Shown here: positions 31,319-43,149 of the stretch, piece by piece
Position numbering within the stretch: position 1 is the stretch's first letter
Layout: every line of letters starts with the position of its first letter
Assembly: GCA_002205965.3 (NCBI GenBank)
Contig: NADL03000462.1
Coordinates: forward strand, 1,063,001-1,127,000
Direction of reading: 5' to 3'
From: Kappaphycus alvarezii
Lineage: Eukaryota > Rhodophyta > Florideophyceae > Gigartinales > Solieriaceae
Length of the DNA stretch: 64,000 bases
The notes under the pieces: generated by a model
What the model was told of the DNA's origin: nothing
Databases searched by the model: none
Seen by the model: only the letters and a program-made list of their open reading frames with translations
Position numbers and translations under genes: made by a program

Positions 31319-31472
31319 TACAAATCTCAGCCACAGCCGCTCGGGTGTCTACGTAGCACCCGAGTCGGTTGCACAACGCTCAGGAGGCAGCGCCACCTAT
31401 CGACCCCTCCCTACACATAAACCTACACTTCCCTACTGTCTTCCCTACACAATCCCCCTTTCTCTCCCATCA
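31287..31472 (+). repeat. direct repeat, copy 2 (~186 bp)
   Basis: Second copy of the unit at 30630-30822, same orientation, ending TCTCTCCCATCA. Flanking bases do not show a clear target duplication. Beyond it, 31480-32290 holds no gene I recognise, only G or C homopolymer runs at about 31660 and 32142. Confidence 0.85.
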
Positions 31473-32299
31473 GATATCGCATCAGCGCTTCTCTTCCTTG
31501 AAATTTTCAGGCCCACTTCTGATAAAAGTCTGAACAGACTAAAATTTTTTGAACAGTTCAAAATATTATCATTTAGGCGCAACAGATTTGCAATCTCGGA
31601 AATCCACAAATCAGGTCAAAATCACTGATTAGAATTTTGTTGTGGTACGCCGTGAGTGGGGGGGGGTAAATTGTAGTAATTTTATTGCATTAAGTATCAC
31701 TATAATGGGTTTCTGGATCAATGGTACAGCAGGTCAATGAAGTAAAGTTTCATTTCTACAGTAGGTGGGGTTGAGGTATAGATTACGGAGACGAGGCCTA
31801 CTTTGTGTAGAGAGTGATATACCCGGATAACGGATGTTTTCTAGAACCAACGCGCTGTGGCATTAACATTCGCCCTAAACTCCGTCCAGCAAGCAGCTGG
31901 TTTTAGTCTGAACTAGTCTCGCCGCGTGACCAGTGAAAAGTGTAAGTGAGGTTCGTTCACTGCGAGTGGTGCGAAAATTAGAAGTGCTCCGGTCTAGCAA
32001 TCAGAACATGTTTCAGGATCTACAGAACGAATCACGGAGGATTTCTTCCTATTAAAAAGTAGGTGGTAGCCCAGGCAACCATCATGCGGCGTTCGAAGTG
32101 ACCATCAACGCCAAGTAAATCTTTAAATAAAGGTCCCAGTCCCCCCCCCCATCAACCCAGGAGTTCGTTAAAGGAGAGTGGCCCTCACCGTCGAGTATTG
32201 GTGCAGAGCTCGGCTAGTAAATGATCATTTTAAAGTGAGCGATAGCCATAAAACTCTATTGAAGGGATACGCGATGTCTGCATCTTTTCCTAGATGAAA

Positions 32300-33850
32300 T
32301 ATTTGTGCAAGTATTCGCCGTCTCTTGTTTAGGCTATAACTTCCCCCGTGAGAGCTTCTTTAACATGGGCATCGACCTCCTTGGTGCCCCGATTGGGTCG
32401 ACCTTATTTTTGGGGAACTTCCTTATTACGAAGACCGATGACTGCAACAGGGCATTGCCGCTGATAGACGGGATAGGGGATGCACGCGTCCGGTTCCATC
32501 TCCACCGAATTTGCGCCTCTGCATGAAATCTATGCCAGGTAAGCTAATGCCGCCCAGTGTGACAACCGCTATCGCACACAATTTGATACAGACCAGATGC
32601 GGTTTTACTCGCGGTCAAATCATGTGCCAATGACGGACACGGTCTGCCAACAGGTGACTCCTCTCCGCTATAGCGGTCACGGATTAACGCCCCTTGCCAC
32701 CTTGAATGTTGCCGCATACGCGGCAAGCCTCATAGACTCCGAACAGATGAGGACCAACATGAAACTGGTGCCGCTGACTCCCGTTTACTCACGTACGCGG
32801 ACGCGGATCGACGTCTATTTACATTTTTCCAACACCTCCACCCGTCATTCTCCACACAACATGGAGTTATCCCAGTAGCACTTACAGAGGCCACCCTCGC
32901 GTCCAAGCCTGATACTACAAACAGTATCTTATATCAGGCATGGTGCGAGTAGTCCGCTAAATTCTTCTGGAAAGATGATGACTGGTCGCGATTCCCGAAC
33001 CCCGCGTCGCACTCAGCACTCGAGATTCGTCAATGGATCCGCCGTTACGGTTTTTTGGATCCACCTGCCGCGGCTTTCCTCACTGCCCATCCATCTGTAG
33101 TCACCCACGTCTACGACGACGTGTGGTCGGTGATGCTGCGTCGTCACTTGGGAATTCCCGTCTTCGATGAAAAAGCCCCCGCTCCTTTGCGCGGAATGCA
33201 AGACTCCTATGGACCACCTCGGCGACCATGCCGCTGACGTCTGTAACAAAGGTCTCGGTTCGAAGAACCGCCACGAAGCAGTGGCAAAAGTGCTCGGCAA
33301 AGACCTATTTAAAGCCGCTGGAGCCGGCGTCCACTACGAAGTCCCGTATTTATTTCCTGTCCCGGACTGGACGCCCGACCAGCCGACATCCTCGTCCACC
33401 CGACTACCTCTCCGGACAACCCTACGCTTCCTCTCCCAGTTGCTTATGACATCAGAGTCTCCTCACCGTTCCAGAAGTGCTTCCTTTCCAAGGGAGCGCG
33501 GGAAGTGCCGGCTGCCGCCAATGCTGCCGAACGACGGAAACTGAGGGACTTTGCGACCAAAATCGCCGCCATTCCTGGCCAAGCTTCACCTGAACTCCCG
33601 CAACTCGGAACGCAGTTTGTGCCGCTAGCCCTCGACTCCCTGGGATGCTCGTCGGTGACCACATCTGAGGTGGGCAACGGGTATGCGGCTGTCATCGCGG
33701 CTCGTACAGAAAGCTCAGAGGCGAAGGTGTCATTTAGGCTTCATCAAAGGCTGAGCTATGCCATTTTGCCCATGTGTGCTGCTTCAGTGATTGGTCGTAG
33801 CCCGCAACATGCAGAAGTTTGCCTTCCCCCTCCAAAGCTAGTCAATTTTA
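32300..33850 (+). mobile_element. LINE fragment: end of RT and C-terminal domain, frameshifted
   Basis: 32350-32520 reads MGIDLLGAPIGSTLF, LITKTDDCN and GIGDARVRFHLHRICAS, the region after the RT palm, matching the copy at 58 kb. 33000-33240 gives WIRRYGFLDPPAAAF and VMLRRHLGIPVFDEK, and 33180-33260 the CAECKTPMDHLGDHAADVC zinc/GDHA block. 33500-33830 gives AAERRKLRDFATKIAAI, FVPLALDSLGC and a terminal helix. These lie in different frames, so it is dead. The catalytic YADD part is absent; the copy is 5'-truncated at about 32300. Homology with the 58 kb copy ends at about 33850. Confidence 0.75.
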
Positions 33851-33859
33851 GCCGCCCTG

Positions 33860-34610
33860 CAAGTTGCACTGCACTTCCCTAGTCTGTTGATGAAGCAAAG
33901 TATCTCACCACGGGTTCCAATATCACATGAGGGGCGCGGTTCCAATATCAGATCTGAGGCGTCTTGAGGCCCCCATGCCCATGGAACCCTATGCGAGAGA
34001 GGGGCACAGTCGCGAAACTAGTCCAGACGGCGCAGCTTATTCTTTGCTTGACAAGCAGCTTAGTGGTGCTGTATCGCTGTGCGGACCGAGGCGGAGTGAG
34101 TTTTACACAACCTTCTAGGAAGCGTTGCAAACGCGTGGGGGGGGAGATTGCACGGCGGAGAGTGCAGAGCTCGAACTGCCTCCTGACAATTGTTATGTAT
34201 TCGGGATCCGTTTGCTGTCCACACGGACAATGGTTTAATTTATGTTGTTGTAATTGGTATTACTGTAATTAAACGCAATTTCAATGATATGCCCGAAATG
34301 GACTGCTACGGCATAAAAGACCATGTCGGTCGCAATTAGCTTTGTCATACAGGAATTAGTCCCTACTGACAACAAGCGTGAAAATAATCTGATAATTATC
34401 TGCGCATTCTGTTTGGGAATCTAGGTTTCCGCAGAGAAAATAATAGTACTTTCAATAGGAACGCTTTCAAAATAATACTCCATTCTTACTGGCTGGCAGA
34501 AAACATCAGAACGCGAAAAGGTGCTTCATTTCACCACCTCCGGCGCAAGTCCATGCTCCGCTAGCACAACACGTGTCTTTCCACACAACATGGCACATCT
34601 CCCGAAGCCA
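33860..34610. other. intergenic, nothing recognised
   Basis: Frames are short and unrelated to known domains. A G-run occurs at about 34137-34146. The stretch lies upstream of the membrane protein gene and may hold its promoter, but I see no clear TATA box. Confidence 0.3.
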
Positions 34611-34615
34611 GATTA

Positions 34616-35617
34616 ATGTGGACGGACACTCCCTCGCCAAGCACATCCTCGCTACCGTCGTTAAGCTCAAGAAAGTCGATTGCGGATGACCTTACCAAGT
34701 CATTGGTCATACTTTCTCTCATTCACAGTCCCCGTCTCGCATCCCCGCCAACACTTTCGCCCAACATGTCTACCTTCTCTACGCGCTCTCCTGGTCTCGT
34801 CCGCAACATCTCGCTTCCGGCTTTACATCACCCCCCTCCAAACCTTCACCCCCCTCCGCCCGCATCCCCCCTTCATCCGCGAGTGCCTCGCGTTTCCTCC
34901 TTCTCCACCATTTCTAAACCTCCCCTTTACCGGACACCACCCCCCGAAGACCCCGACTCAGACGGCCTTGTACCCCAACTTCCGCACCCTTCCCACGACC
35001 CACCTTCTTCTCCATCTGTGACTCCACCATCCTCCCCTTCCTCCACCTATCCCCTTCCACCAGCCCTTCCACAACAACCAGTTTCTCTCTTTTTGGACCA
35101 TCTTATCCATTTAATTTTCGTCGTTTCCCGCACTCTTATCCCATCCTCTGCCCGCTCCCATACCCGTGCACACCTTCGCACGCTCTTCCTCGTTACTCTT
35201 TGTCTCCTCATCGCAATACCAGCTGCCATCTTTTCTTTGCTGTTCCCTCCACTCGTAATTCCAACTCTTCCCCTCTGCCTAGCACCTGTTCTCCCCAAAA
35301 TCATCGGTAGTCTTTCTGTTTCTACCTTCATTGCGGCTACCGCAGTGCTGTTGTATGCAGTTCGAGCTGCAATATTGGTCTGTCCCGCTATGCTGGTGTG
35401 GACGAGTTTGGCACCGTTATTAACATTTTCGGGCATGGGGACAAGGGCTGGGATGGGGGCAAGTATAGCGACGGCGGCAGTGGTATTAGGGGTGGAAGTG
35501 GCGGAGGGCCCGGGGAGAATAGGAACTGGGGCTGTAGTTGCGGCGTGGGTCCTTTTTTTAGGGGTCGTTGGAGTGGTGCAGAAGAGTGTAAGGAGCGTCG
35601 CTACTAGAAGCGGGTAA
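34616..35617 (+). CDS. hypothetical Pro-rich multi-pass membrane protein
   Basis: 333 codons from ATG 34616 to TAA 35615-35617; a second in-frame ATG at 34766 could be the real start. The first ~150 residues are Ser/Pro-rich and disordered, with runs such as HHPPPNLHPPPPASP. The C-terminal half is strongly hydrophobic with about five likely membrane segments: LFLVTLCLLIAIPAAIFSLL, VIPTLPLCLAPVL, FIAATAVLLYAVRAAILVC, SIATAAVVLGVEV and AVVAAWVLFLGVVGVV. A cytosolic or lumenal disordered tail plus helices suggests an organelle or endomembrane protein. I do not recognise the family. The length of the open frame in GC-rich DNA, the clean hydrophobic pattern and the absence of stops support a real intronless gene. 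Confidence 0.6.
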   Translation: MWTDTPSPSTSSLPSLSSRKSIADDLTKSLVILSLIHSPRLASPPTLSPNMSTFSTRSPGLVRNISLPALHHPPPNLHPPPPASPLHPRVPRVSSFSTISKPPLYRTPPPEDPDSDGLVPQLPHPSHDPPSSPSVTPPSSPSSTYPLPPALPQQPVSLFLDHLIHLIFVVSRTLIPSSARSHTRAHLRTLFLVTLCLLIAIPAAIFSLLFPPLVIPTLPLCLAPVLPKIIGSLSVSTFIAATAVLLYAVRAAILVCPAMLVWTSLAPLLTFSGMGTRAGMGASIATAAVVLGVEVAEGPGRIGTGAVVAAWVLFLGVVGVVQKSVRSVATRSG

Positions 35618-35983
35618 GGCTCAAACGGAATTTCACTGCCGATGTGGGGAGGAAGATTGGCTTTAGGATATGTGAGAATAAGAGCTTGAGAGTGGAAGCC
35701 GAGTTCGGCGTTGAGAGTTGAATTTGTGGTATGGACCTAGAGCAGCAGGAACGGGAACTTTCTTGGGATGAATTGGTGTATATTGGGTGACCTTTTACTT
35801 GAGCAGACTTCAGCGTGAAGTACAGATAGATCTATTTACACGGTGTGGTGACAACCTTATCATCGATGAAAATAGCCTCCAGAGACGATACCACTTTTGC
35901 CTAGTTGCCTACGTTATCTTGAGTGTTAGCTATGGTGAAATAGTGTGGGTGAGAAATGATAGCATTATCCGAAGCTTGTGTGG

Positions 35984-36396
35984 CTACATGCCGTAGTAGG
36001 GAGCGGCATTTACAGAGAGTGCTGGGATACGGATGAAGGGGGCGGAGTGGTTGGTCTTCTTCTTCTTCTTGGAGCGTTTCTTTAAGGGTTTCGGCGGTTG
36101 AGGAGATGGTGGTGATGAAGACTCCGAGGCAGACTTTTTGGAGGAACGCAGGAAATTGAGATGGATTTGGGCATGGTGAATGAAAATTGGGGTTTGGAAA
36201 GGGCTATGGTGATGTTTGAAAGGTAGCGAGAGTAGCGAGACGGTGGCTTGGTGGTGGAGGGGGAGGAAGGTGAAATCGAAGTGGTGGAAGCCGCAGAGGA
36301 TTCGGGCTTGAAATAGGAGAAAATGGAGGGGGATTGCGACGTTGCAGATTGATGCGGAGCATTCGAGTCCGCAGAGAGGTCGTTGTCATTAACCAT
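35984..36396 (-). pseudogene. small Ser/Pro-rich protein with basic C-terminus, frame broken
   Basis: On the minus strand ATG 36396 opens MVNDNDLSADSNAPHQS, then SPSIFSYFKPESSAAS and a Ser/Thr/Pro stretch, and ends at 36082. A different frame, open from about 36180 down to TAG 35984-35986, reads SSKKSASESSSPPSPQPPKP, then LKKRSKKKKKTNHSAPF and ends PALSVNAAPYYGM. Composition suits both as one protein whose frame shifts by one base at about 36110-36180, by mutation, sequencing error or an unseen intron. SPSIFSYFKP resembles a PCNA-interacting PIP box without its Gln. If real, it would be a nuclear protein. Function is not known. Confidence 0.4.
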
Positions 36397-36399
36397 GTT

Positions 36400-39295
36400 G
36401 ATGTCAACATTACCAGCATCAAAATAAATGGGAGAGTATTGTGGTATGTTTGATTGTTTGCGATGATGTTGATGGATTGTGGTAATGCTGTTTCAGATGC
36501 GGTAGATGGATGTCGATATGATTCCACAAAACATATGCCTCATTTGCGCCTGCCACTGTTGGTGCAGCAGGGCGGCAACAGTGGCAATTTCAGCAAGTTC
36601 AGCAATAAGAAAAATTAAAAATATGCGGGCGTGGAGAATTAAGATAGTATTTTCTTTGTGATAACTTTACTGCGTTTGTCGCGGTGCAAGCGTACTGTAC
36701 AGTACAGTGTATTGAGCTGGTTCTGTACACCACAGAAATTAAGATTATTTGACGATTTCTGCAAGTCTCTCTGGATGACATACTGGACAAGTTTGGCAAA
36801 AGGTACGTATGATATAAATAGGGCGTGGATTTTTTTTTAGATTTTTCGAATGGAGGCGCCCTGCAGAATTAATTATAGGAAAAATTCACAACACAACGAC
36901 CCTTTGAATAGCATTGAGAAATACTGTGCAGTAGTTCCTGATGTGATCAGGTCGGGAGATACTGTACCAAAATTAATGTAGAAACAGGTTTCGAAACAGG
37001 CAATGAGAGGAGGGGTCAAAAATTACAAACTAGACCCTATAGAAAGGGTACATATTAGCATTCCGTTCCTTCCCTTCTCATGCTTCATCATCAAATTTTG
37101 GAATCAAGTTAAATTTTCTATTTAATTTTTAGCATTGCTGTAAATTTAACTGTACGTTGTATGATTCTCAGCACAACACGTATTGCTGCAATGTGACCAT
37201 TGTGCTGCGTTGGATGACTCACAATGCTGCTAGCGGGCACCGTAGTACAGTAGGTGTCGGCAAGCAGGATAATCTGCAATGGCTACAGCCGGACGAGCGA
37301 ATGCTTGCTTCCTCTTCTTTCGCACTGACTATAACGCAGGGTGACAAATACCTGGACACGAGCAATGTTAAGAAACGCGGCGGGTGCAGCTCCCGGCATT
37401 ACCCCTCTTAATAACGGTCGCTTTTCGATCAGTAAGCTTGCTGTAAGATCCCACCGACATCGACAATTCTATGCCCGGCACAATTCAATGCACGTGTACA
37501 GGTTAAGTTACTACGATCGTAGGTCCACCGAATATGCTAATCTTCGCAGCTCTCAGGCTAGCTTATGGACAAGTTTCCCTCGTTTCTTTTTCGCACGGCG
37601 GGTGTGGAATTACTCGCGGAGAATATGTATACTGTCAATGATGGGTCCCATATGAAATGGCGTGAATATTTTAGAAGTTTAGACCGGAATATGAGTCAAC
37701 GCCCTTTTCGATCTCAGTTCATTTTGCGATCAAAGCGTACAAATTACTTTATACCTAGTGTGCACTACGTCAGTAGTGAACTGTAGGTATTGCTTCTAGC
37801 AGGGCAATCATCGTGCCCAGCTGCAAGCGAGCTCCTGGGATCACACTTTCGTTTAAAAGTTGTAGTTAGCGAAGAGAAGAGCGGCGGAGGATGTCTCTAC
37901 GCTGCGAACTTCTCTCAACCCTACAAATTGACCTCATCTTCGAAGTCTCAAGACCCTGACAAAATACCATCTCTTAACCGCTTAAAACCTCCTGGTGCTA
38001 GGCTGCAGCTACTGTGACTGAAACCTTTACAGCATCTGCCCCAACATTCGTCTCTTATTTCCTTTTTTTGTTAATTGAATCGGGCCTAATTTCGGGACTT
38101 CGAAACGAAATCACATACACCGCGCAAGCCCTCCACATCATTGCAGTCCGGGACCTCTCCCTGACATGAGAGGAATAGGCTAACAAAAGTGTTCGGCTCA
38201 AAACGCCACTACGTTGAATATTATTGCTGGTGTAGCTAACCCTAATTTTTATACAAAAAGATTACTTTGCTTCACCAAAATGACTGCAGAACGATATTGT
38301 ACTGTACTGTACTGTATACTGAAGTATTGCTGGAGCCTGATGAGCTACCGTGCATGACATTTGTACCTTGGGCACATGTATACTTGTGATACACATAAGT
38401 CTCGTGAAGCTTCGCATGCATAAGGCCATGTGTTGTGCAACGAGATGATGTCCACTGACTGCCACACAGTTAACTCTTCGCCAAGCTTTCAGTCGAGATT
38501 AATCCTTGGATGTGTCCCTGCTGAACGAACAAGGACTTGAATTAAAACCGGACAATCCCCAAAAATATGACAGGAATGGACAAAACCGTGCGGAAAATAG
38601 AACCCAGGAAATACTCATAGTTCAAGGCGAGGAGGATATTCACCGCGAAAAATGGAGCGTTCTTGGAGCCTGTATCTCCCGTGAGAGAGTGAGGGGGGCT
38701 ATTGCAAAATATTGCACTGCGTTACATGAAGTGAAAGAGCTAGTTTGGTGTTGCTGCCGGTCCCAATCTGGGGTAACAAATCGAGTTCAGGGCATTGTCC
38801 CAGAAGTTACGAGAATTCCAATCTCGCTGGTTCTGACTGTGTGCGTTTCAACATCGCAAGTAAATAGTGGAAGTATCGATGGTTAAATTTCGACGTTGTA
38901 CAACACTGCAGTCGTGCGGCACCGAACTAGACTACTACCGACGTGTTGCGGGACCGTAAGTATTGTGTTGCGGAGATGGCTCCATCGTGCGCCGACAAAT
39001 TCCAGGTAGGCCAGGTTCCATGCTTTGCAAGACCTTGAGCATTCATCATGTAAGCGGTGACTGATCAAAGGTACTTACAGAATTATGGGAACGTGTGACA
39101 CATGGGAGCAACCCACGTCAGGGCATAACACAGTGGATCAGTCTGTAAGCACCACCGTTTCTTACAGTAGCTGGAAGGTAGCCTGCACCCTAGGCTAACC
39201 TACAGTATTTTTCATTCATTTACTGTACGTAGCCAATTAAACTTGCCGATCGCCCTTTACCTCCTGGACACGCGGGCATCGTCATCAGAGGCAAA
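36400..39295. other. intergenic with scattered GTAC palindromes
   Basis: No gene is recognised; frames of up to 126 codons (for example 38506-38886 plus) start at TTG or lack any motif. GTACTGTACAGTACAGTGTA lies at about 36695-36715 and TTGTACTGTACTGTACTGTA at about 38297-38317. The rest is mixed composition. Confidence 0.35.
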
Positions 39296-39299
39296 AAAC

Positions 39300-39779
39300 A
39301 AGAAGGAACCTCCCACGCAAGAGCCAGGGCTTTCAACCCACTCACAAGCCTCAACGCAGCTCACGCAGAGAAGCAGCGGAAATATCAAGGGTTCCTTGCT
39401 GAGTTGCCTGGGAGAAACAGGCTGGTTCCTGTTCCCATCTCAACGCTAGGAGGTTGGCATCCGGCGGCGTTCTCCGTCGTCAAGGAACTCGCGAGAACCG
39501 TTGCCACCCGCGCAATGGAACGGTTTTCGAAGGTTAGAGCCATTCTTTTACAGCGGCACTCCGCTTTGACAGTAACCTCCAATGCCGCTTGTTTGCTGGC
39601 TGGCCTCCCTTCCACCTTCTGGTAGATTTGAGTGCCATCAACAGCTTTCGACGCATCGTACGGTTTCGCAATTGGCTTGACAATGATACGATATCTACGC
39701 TCCGGTACAAATTTACTGGATACCAACCCACATATCTACCACAGTAAATTAACCCCCCATACAAAAAAAAGAAGGAACC
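39300..39779 (+). mobile_element. short LINE 3'-end unit, copy 2, with target duplication
   Basis: It is bounded by an 11-bp duplication AAGAAGGAACC (39300-39310 and 39769-39779). It contains the same frame as copy 1 at 18.8 kb: LPGRNRLVPVPISTLGG, WHPAAFSVVKELARTV, to LLAGLPSTFW and a stop at 39623-39625, then the shared 3' untranslated sequence ending AACCCCCCAT and a short A-rich tail (ACAAAAAA). The shared sequence begins GAGCCAG at 39321 (18773 in copy 1), so both insertions are truncated within about 10 bp of the same point. Confidence 0.8.
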
Positions 39780-40174
39780 CAAGGCCGGGAGGGTCACAGC
39801 ACGCCTTCTGCATTCGATATGCACGTTGATCGGGTATAAAGTGGCGCTAAAAGGTATAGGAATCTCACACTTTTCTAGACCCGTTAGTAAGGAATTCTGC
39901 CTGACCAACAAATGGACACGTACCTGACCATGTTTCTTGAAGATTCGATGGCGCAGACCGCTTTTGATATGGAAAATTATGCAAGAAATTTGATTCTAGA
40001 TCTGAAGGGAGTGTCAAAAATTATGTACGTATGTACAGTTCGGTTTACCCAAATCCCATTTACGGTGGCAATAAATATACGACAGGTCGTTTATTCCGAA
40101 CCACTACGAAAATATTAAAGGTTAACTTCTTTTTTTCCTGTACAGGGAAACGGGTTAAAGGGAATTCTAAAGCT

Positions 40175-41505
40175 GAAAACGAAGTTTAAAAAGCTTTAAT
40201 ATTTCTTGATATAGAAGCATATGAGTCAAAAATACCTGGCAATAAAGATAGCTAGTCTCCGACAATATTGAGTTTCCAACTAAAAGAGGGTCTAAATTAG
40301 ACTTTTAGTACTCAATCTTCTTTTCCTTTGCCTGTAGAACAAAAACAAGGCGCTTCTTTATCTATTTTGTCATCTTCATCAACAGTGTTGGATTAATGTT
40401 CTCACATGATCTAAAAATGCATTCAGTAAGCGAATTTACATCTTCAAACTGGCGCTGGTTCGAATAGACCTCCCTTACCAAAATCCCCCATAGATGCTCG
40501 ATTGGATTGAGGTCAGGACAGTACGCACGCCACTCTAATAGCGAATTAGAATTAGCCTAGAGCCAGTCTTTGGCTACCGTAGAACGATGACAAGGCGCTC
40601 TATCTTGCATCAAAACTCATTGCACCGGAAAATTTTCAGAAATAGGAGTAGATGTTCTTCTAAAGTCCTCAAGTGCTTCGCACCATCCTGTTTTCCGTTT
40701 AGAAAGACCAGAGGAGATATTTTTCGTCAGGAAAGCAAGCCCAGACCATGATACTTTCCCTCCCATTTTGTCGCTTCGAAAACAACTGCTCCTCTTTCCT
40801 CAAGTCATGCCATTTGTACGCTAAGCCGTCTGTTCCATCCACATAGAATTGTTTTCATCAGACCAGACGACTTTTGCCCACTTGGAATCACTCCAGGTCA
40901 CCTTTTCCATCGCCCAGAATACTCAAGCTTGTTGATGTATTTCTTTCTTCGCTGGCGTCCGATCAATGCACTTTTAGCGCAAATAAGATTGCTGTTGAAG
41001 AATAATTCGCACGCAACCTGGCTTAAAAAGCGACTGCAATGATTTAACCAAGCCAGTGGATCTCAATTCACCCTGAGATGCAATACGGATAACACGAAGC
41101 TTCATAGACGCGGTGAGTTTAGGTGGGCGGCCGGGGCTTTTTTTGACTCTGTGTTGATTTGGAGGCCCAATAAAGCGGCCTACTTCGTCTCTTGATCGTC
41201 CAAGCTCTCTTGGGATGGCTGATTTACTCCAGTACTCTGCGTGATAGGCGAATATTAGGCCCTTTTCGAAAGGGGTTAAGGACGGCTTCCGAGGCATTTA
41301 TTTGGGATAGTTGAGAGAGCGGATTCGGATGTCTATCTGTTAAGGTCCCTTTAAGCTATTGTTTCGAGTTTATACGCTCGCTTCATAGGTCTGTTTTTTG
41401 GCGCGAAACGGTTGTTTCGGTGTACGTGTAGTTATACTTATTGCCAGGCTTTTTTTGGCTCAGATGGTCATATCTCAGTAAATATTAAATCTTTTAAACT
41501 TCGTT
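40175..41505 (-). mobile_element. Tc1/mariner DNA transposon 1, decayed, with TIRs
   Basis: Terminal inverted repeats of about 75 bp can be aligned: left 40178-40250 (CGAAGTTTAAAAAGCTTTAA ... CCTGGCAATAAAGATA) and right 41431-41503 in reverse complement (CGAAGTTTAAAAGATTTAAT ... CCTGGCAATAAGTATA). They enclose a broken DDE transposase on the minus strand. Exact ends and the TA duplication are not clear. Confidence 0.75.
40440..41297 (-). pseudogene. Tc1-type transposase 1
   Basis: A minus-strand ATG at 41297 opens 107 codons: MPRKPSLTPFEKGLIFAYH, then IPRELGRSRDEVGRFI (helix-turn-helix), KKSPGRPPKLT (AT-hook-like linker) and a second helical domain. Later pieces give the catalytic triad: VVWSDEN (about 40870-40851), MQDRAPCHRS (about 40611-40583) and PDLNPIEHLWGIL (about 40517-40480). 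Exactly 34 residues separate the second Asp and the Glu (DD34E, one position now a stop), as in Tc1. The protein would cut and paste the element at TA sites. Stops and frame changes between pieces make it inactive. Confidence 0.82.
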
Positions 41506-41549
41506 TCCTGTTTCCGAATGCTCTTTAAAATATTTGCCTCTGTATAGAA

Positions 41550-42790
41550 AAACAGCAATATTTCTTTGATATGTTTGGCCCTGGTTCAAAATAGACCAAC
41601 TGTTGTATATTTATTGCCACCACTGGACTTTAACCCAAAGAAAGCACCTAGACTGCGATATATAGTAGTTGATCTTCCGTTCCTTTTTCTTCAAACTTCA
41701 ACGCCACGCTTCTGCGTAGAATGCGACAAATTGCTAAGCATATCAGTGGTTATAGAATTTCAGGCTTCCAAAACTATGCTTGCTAGACTTTCAATATCCT
41801 TAAACTGACGCTGACCTGTGTAAACACGCATTGTAAAAATAACCTATAAATTCTGTATCGGATTAAGGTCCAGTGAGAACGCTGACTACTCCATTTTCCA
41901 AATTCCTTGTTCAAGCATCCAGTCTCTCACAGAAATGGCTCTAGGACAAGGTGTCACAAACTGCATAAAAATTCAAGATACAATTAATTGATCGTCCGCG
42001 AATGTCAGCAAGTAGTAAGTTAGAGTCTCCTTATATGTCCACTGCCTCTCAATACCCTGTAAAATGAAACAGAACTCTTCTTTCCTGCAGAAAACGCTGC
42101 CAAAATCATCAGACTTTCACCCCTGCTATGAAGTTTGGCAATTTAATGCTATGCACTAGGTAAATCATGCCATTTACAGGCGAGCAATTCTGTTCCATCG
42201 AGATTGAAAAATTTGTCGTCGGACCAGGCCATTTTTTACAACCCATTCTGTCCCCATGTGGCATGCTCAGTAGCTAACTCCATCGATTTCACCATATAAT
42301 GCTGTTTCATCGTTAGAGTGAGCGTTATTTTCTTATAGCGAAAATGAGATGTCTCGAAGAGGATCTGGCACACTCGGAATGTTTTCACATTTAACTGCAG
42401 TGATCAAACTAGCTGGACAAACTCCTGCAGGTCCTTTCCCACTTCGCGAATGAGACGTCTTCTGATTGCAGCAGTGATTTTTATGACCTTCTTGCGCTCT
42501 ACTTTGTTCTGTAACTTTTTAAATCCTTTGAGTGAGGTGAGAAAATGACGAGTGTGATTGATACGTGCTACGATTTCAGTGTTGGGGACGCAGTCGGGAT
42601 CGAGAGCCAGGATTTCCCCTTCCCGATATCTGTCAAATGGCGTCCACGAGGCATTTGAGTGCTATTTATAACGCTATAGTTATGTTCAGGACCGGTTCTA
42701 CATCCTTCTAAGTGTGGTTTGGATATATTCCGTAACTCATTTACTTTGATCACAGCCTCCTTTTCCGTCAAAAGAGAAGTTGCACCTATG
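41550..42790 (-). mobile_element. Tc1/mariner DNA transposon 2, decayed
   Basis: On the minus strand MPRGRHLTDI and GKGKSW (about 42650-42600) begin a transposase. WSDDKFFNLDGTELL (about 42235-42190) holds the first Asp, and LDLNPIQNL then FTMRVYTGQRQFKDI (about 41875-41815) is the third motif, with Gln in place of the catalytic Glu and a stop after it. The left end (AATATTTCTTTGATATG, about 41558) resembles the left end of transposon 1 (AATATTTCTTGATATAG), so they are relatives lying side by side in the same orientation. No right inverted repeat could be matched. Confidence 0.65.
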
Positions 42791-43149
42791 CATATTAAAA
42801 CCCCAATTGCAGTTTTTTAAATTACTGGAGAGTGAAATAGTGTTTTTCAAATATAATTTTTCTTGGATTTGCAGTATCAAACTACGAATATCAATTGTTT
42901 TAATCAGTAAAAACAGATGGTACTGTACAAGTAATCCTTAAAAACGAAAAATTCCTGGACTTTTTTAGCACCAATGTACAGTACACATTGTAGACGCACG
43001 CTCGGGTTAAACAAATTGGACCGCGCATGGAAAGGCTGTTGTTTCCAGTCTCAGTGTCACTCTAGTCTCTGGGGAGACCTAGCGAAGGCCTGCTTCGCGG
43101 GAGCTCATAGTTTTGGAATACTGACTCAATCCGTTCTAAATATGATAAC

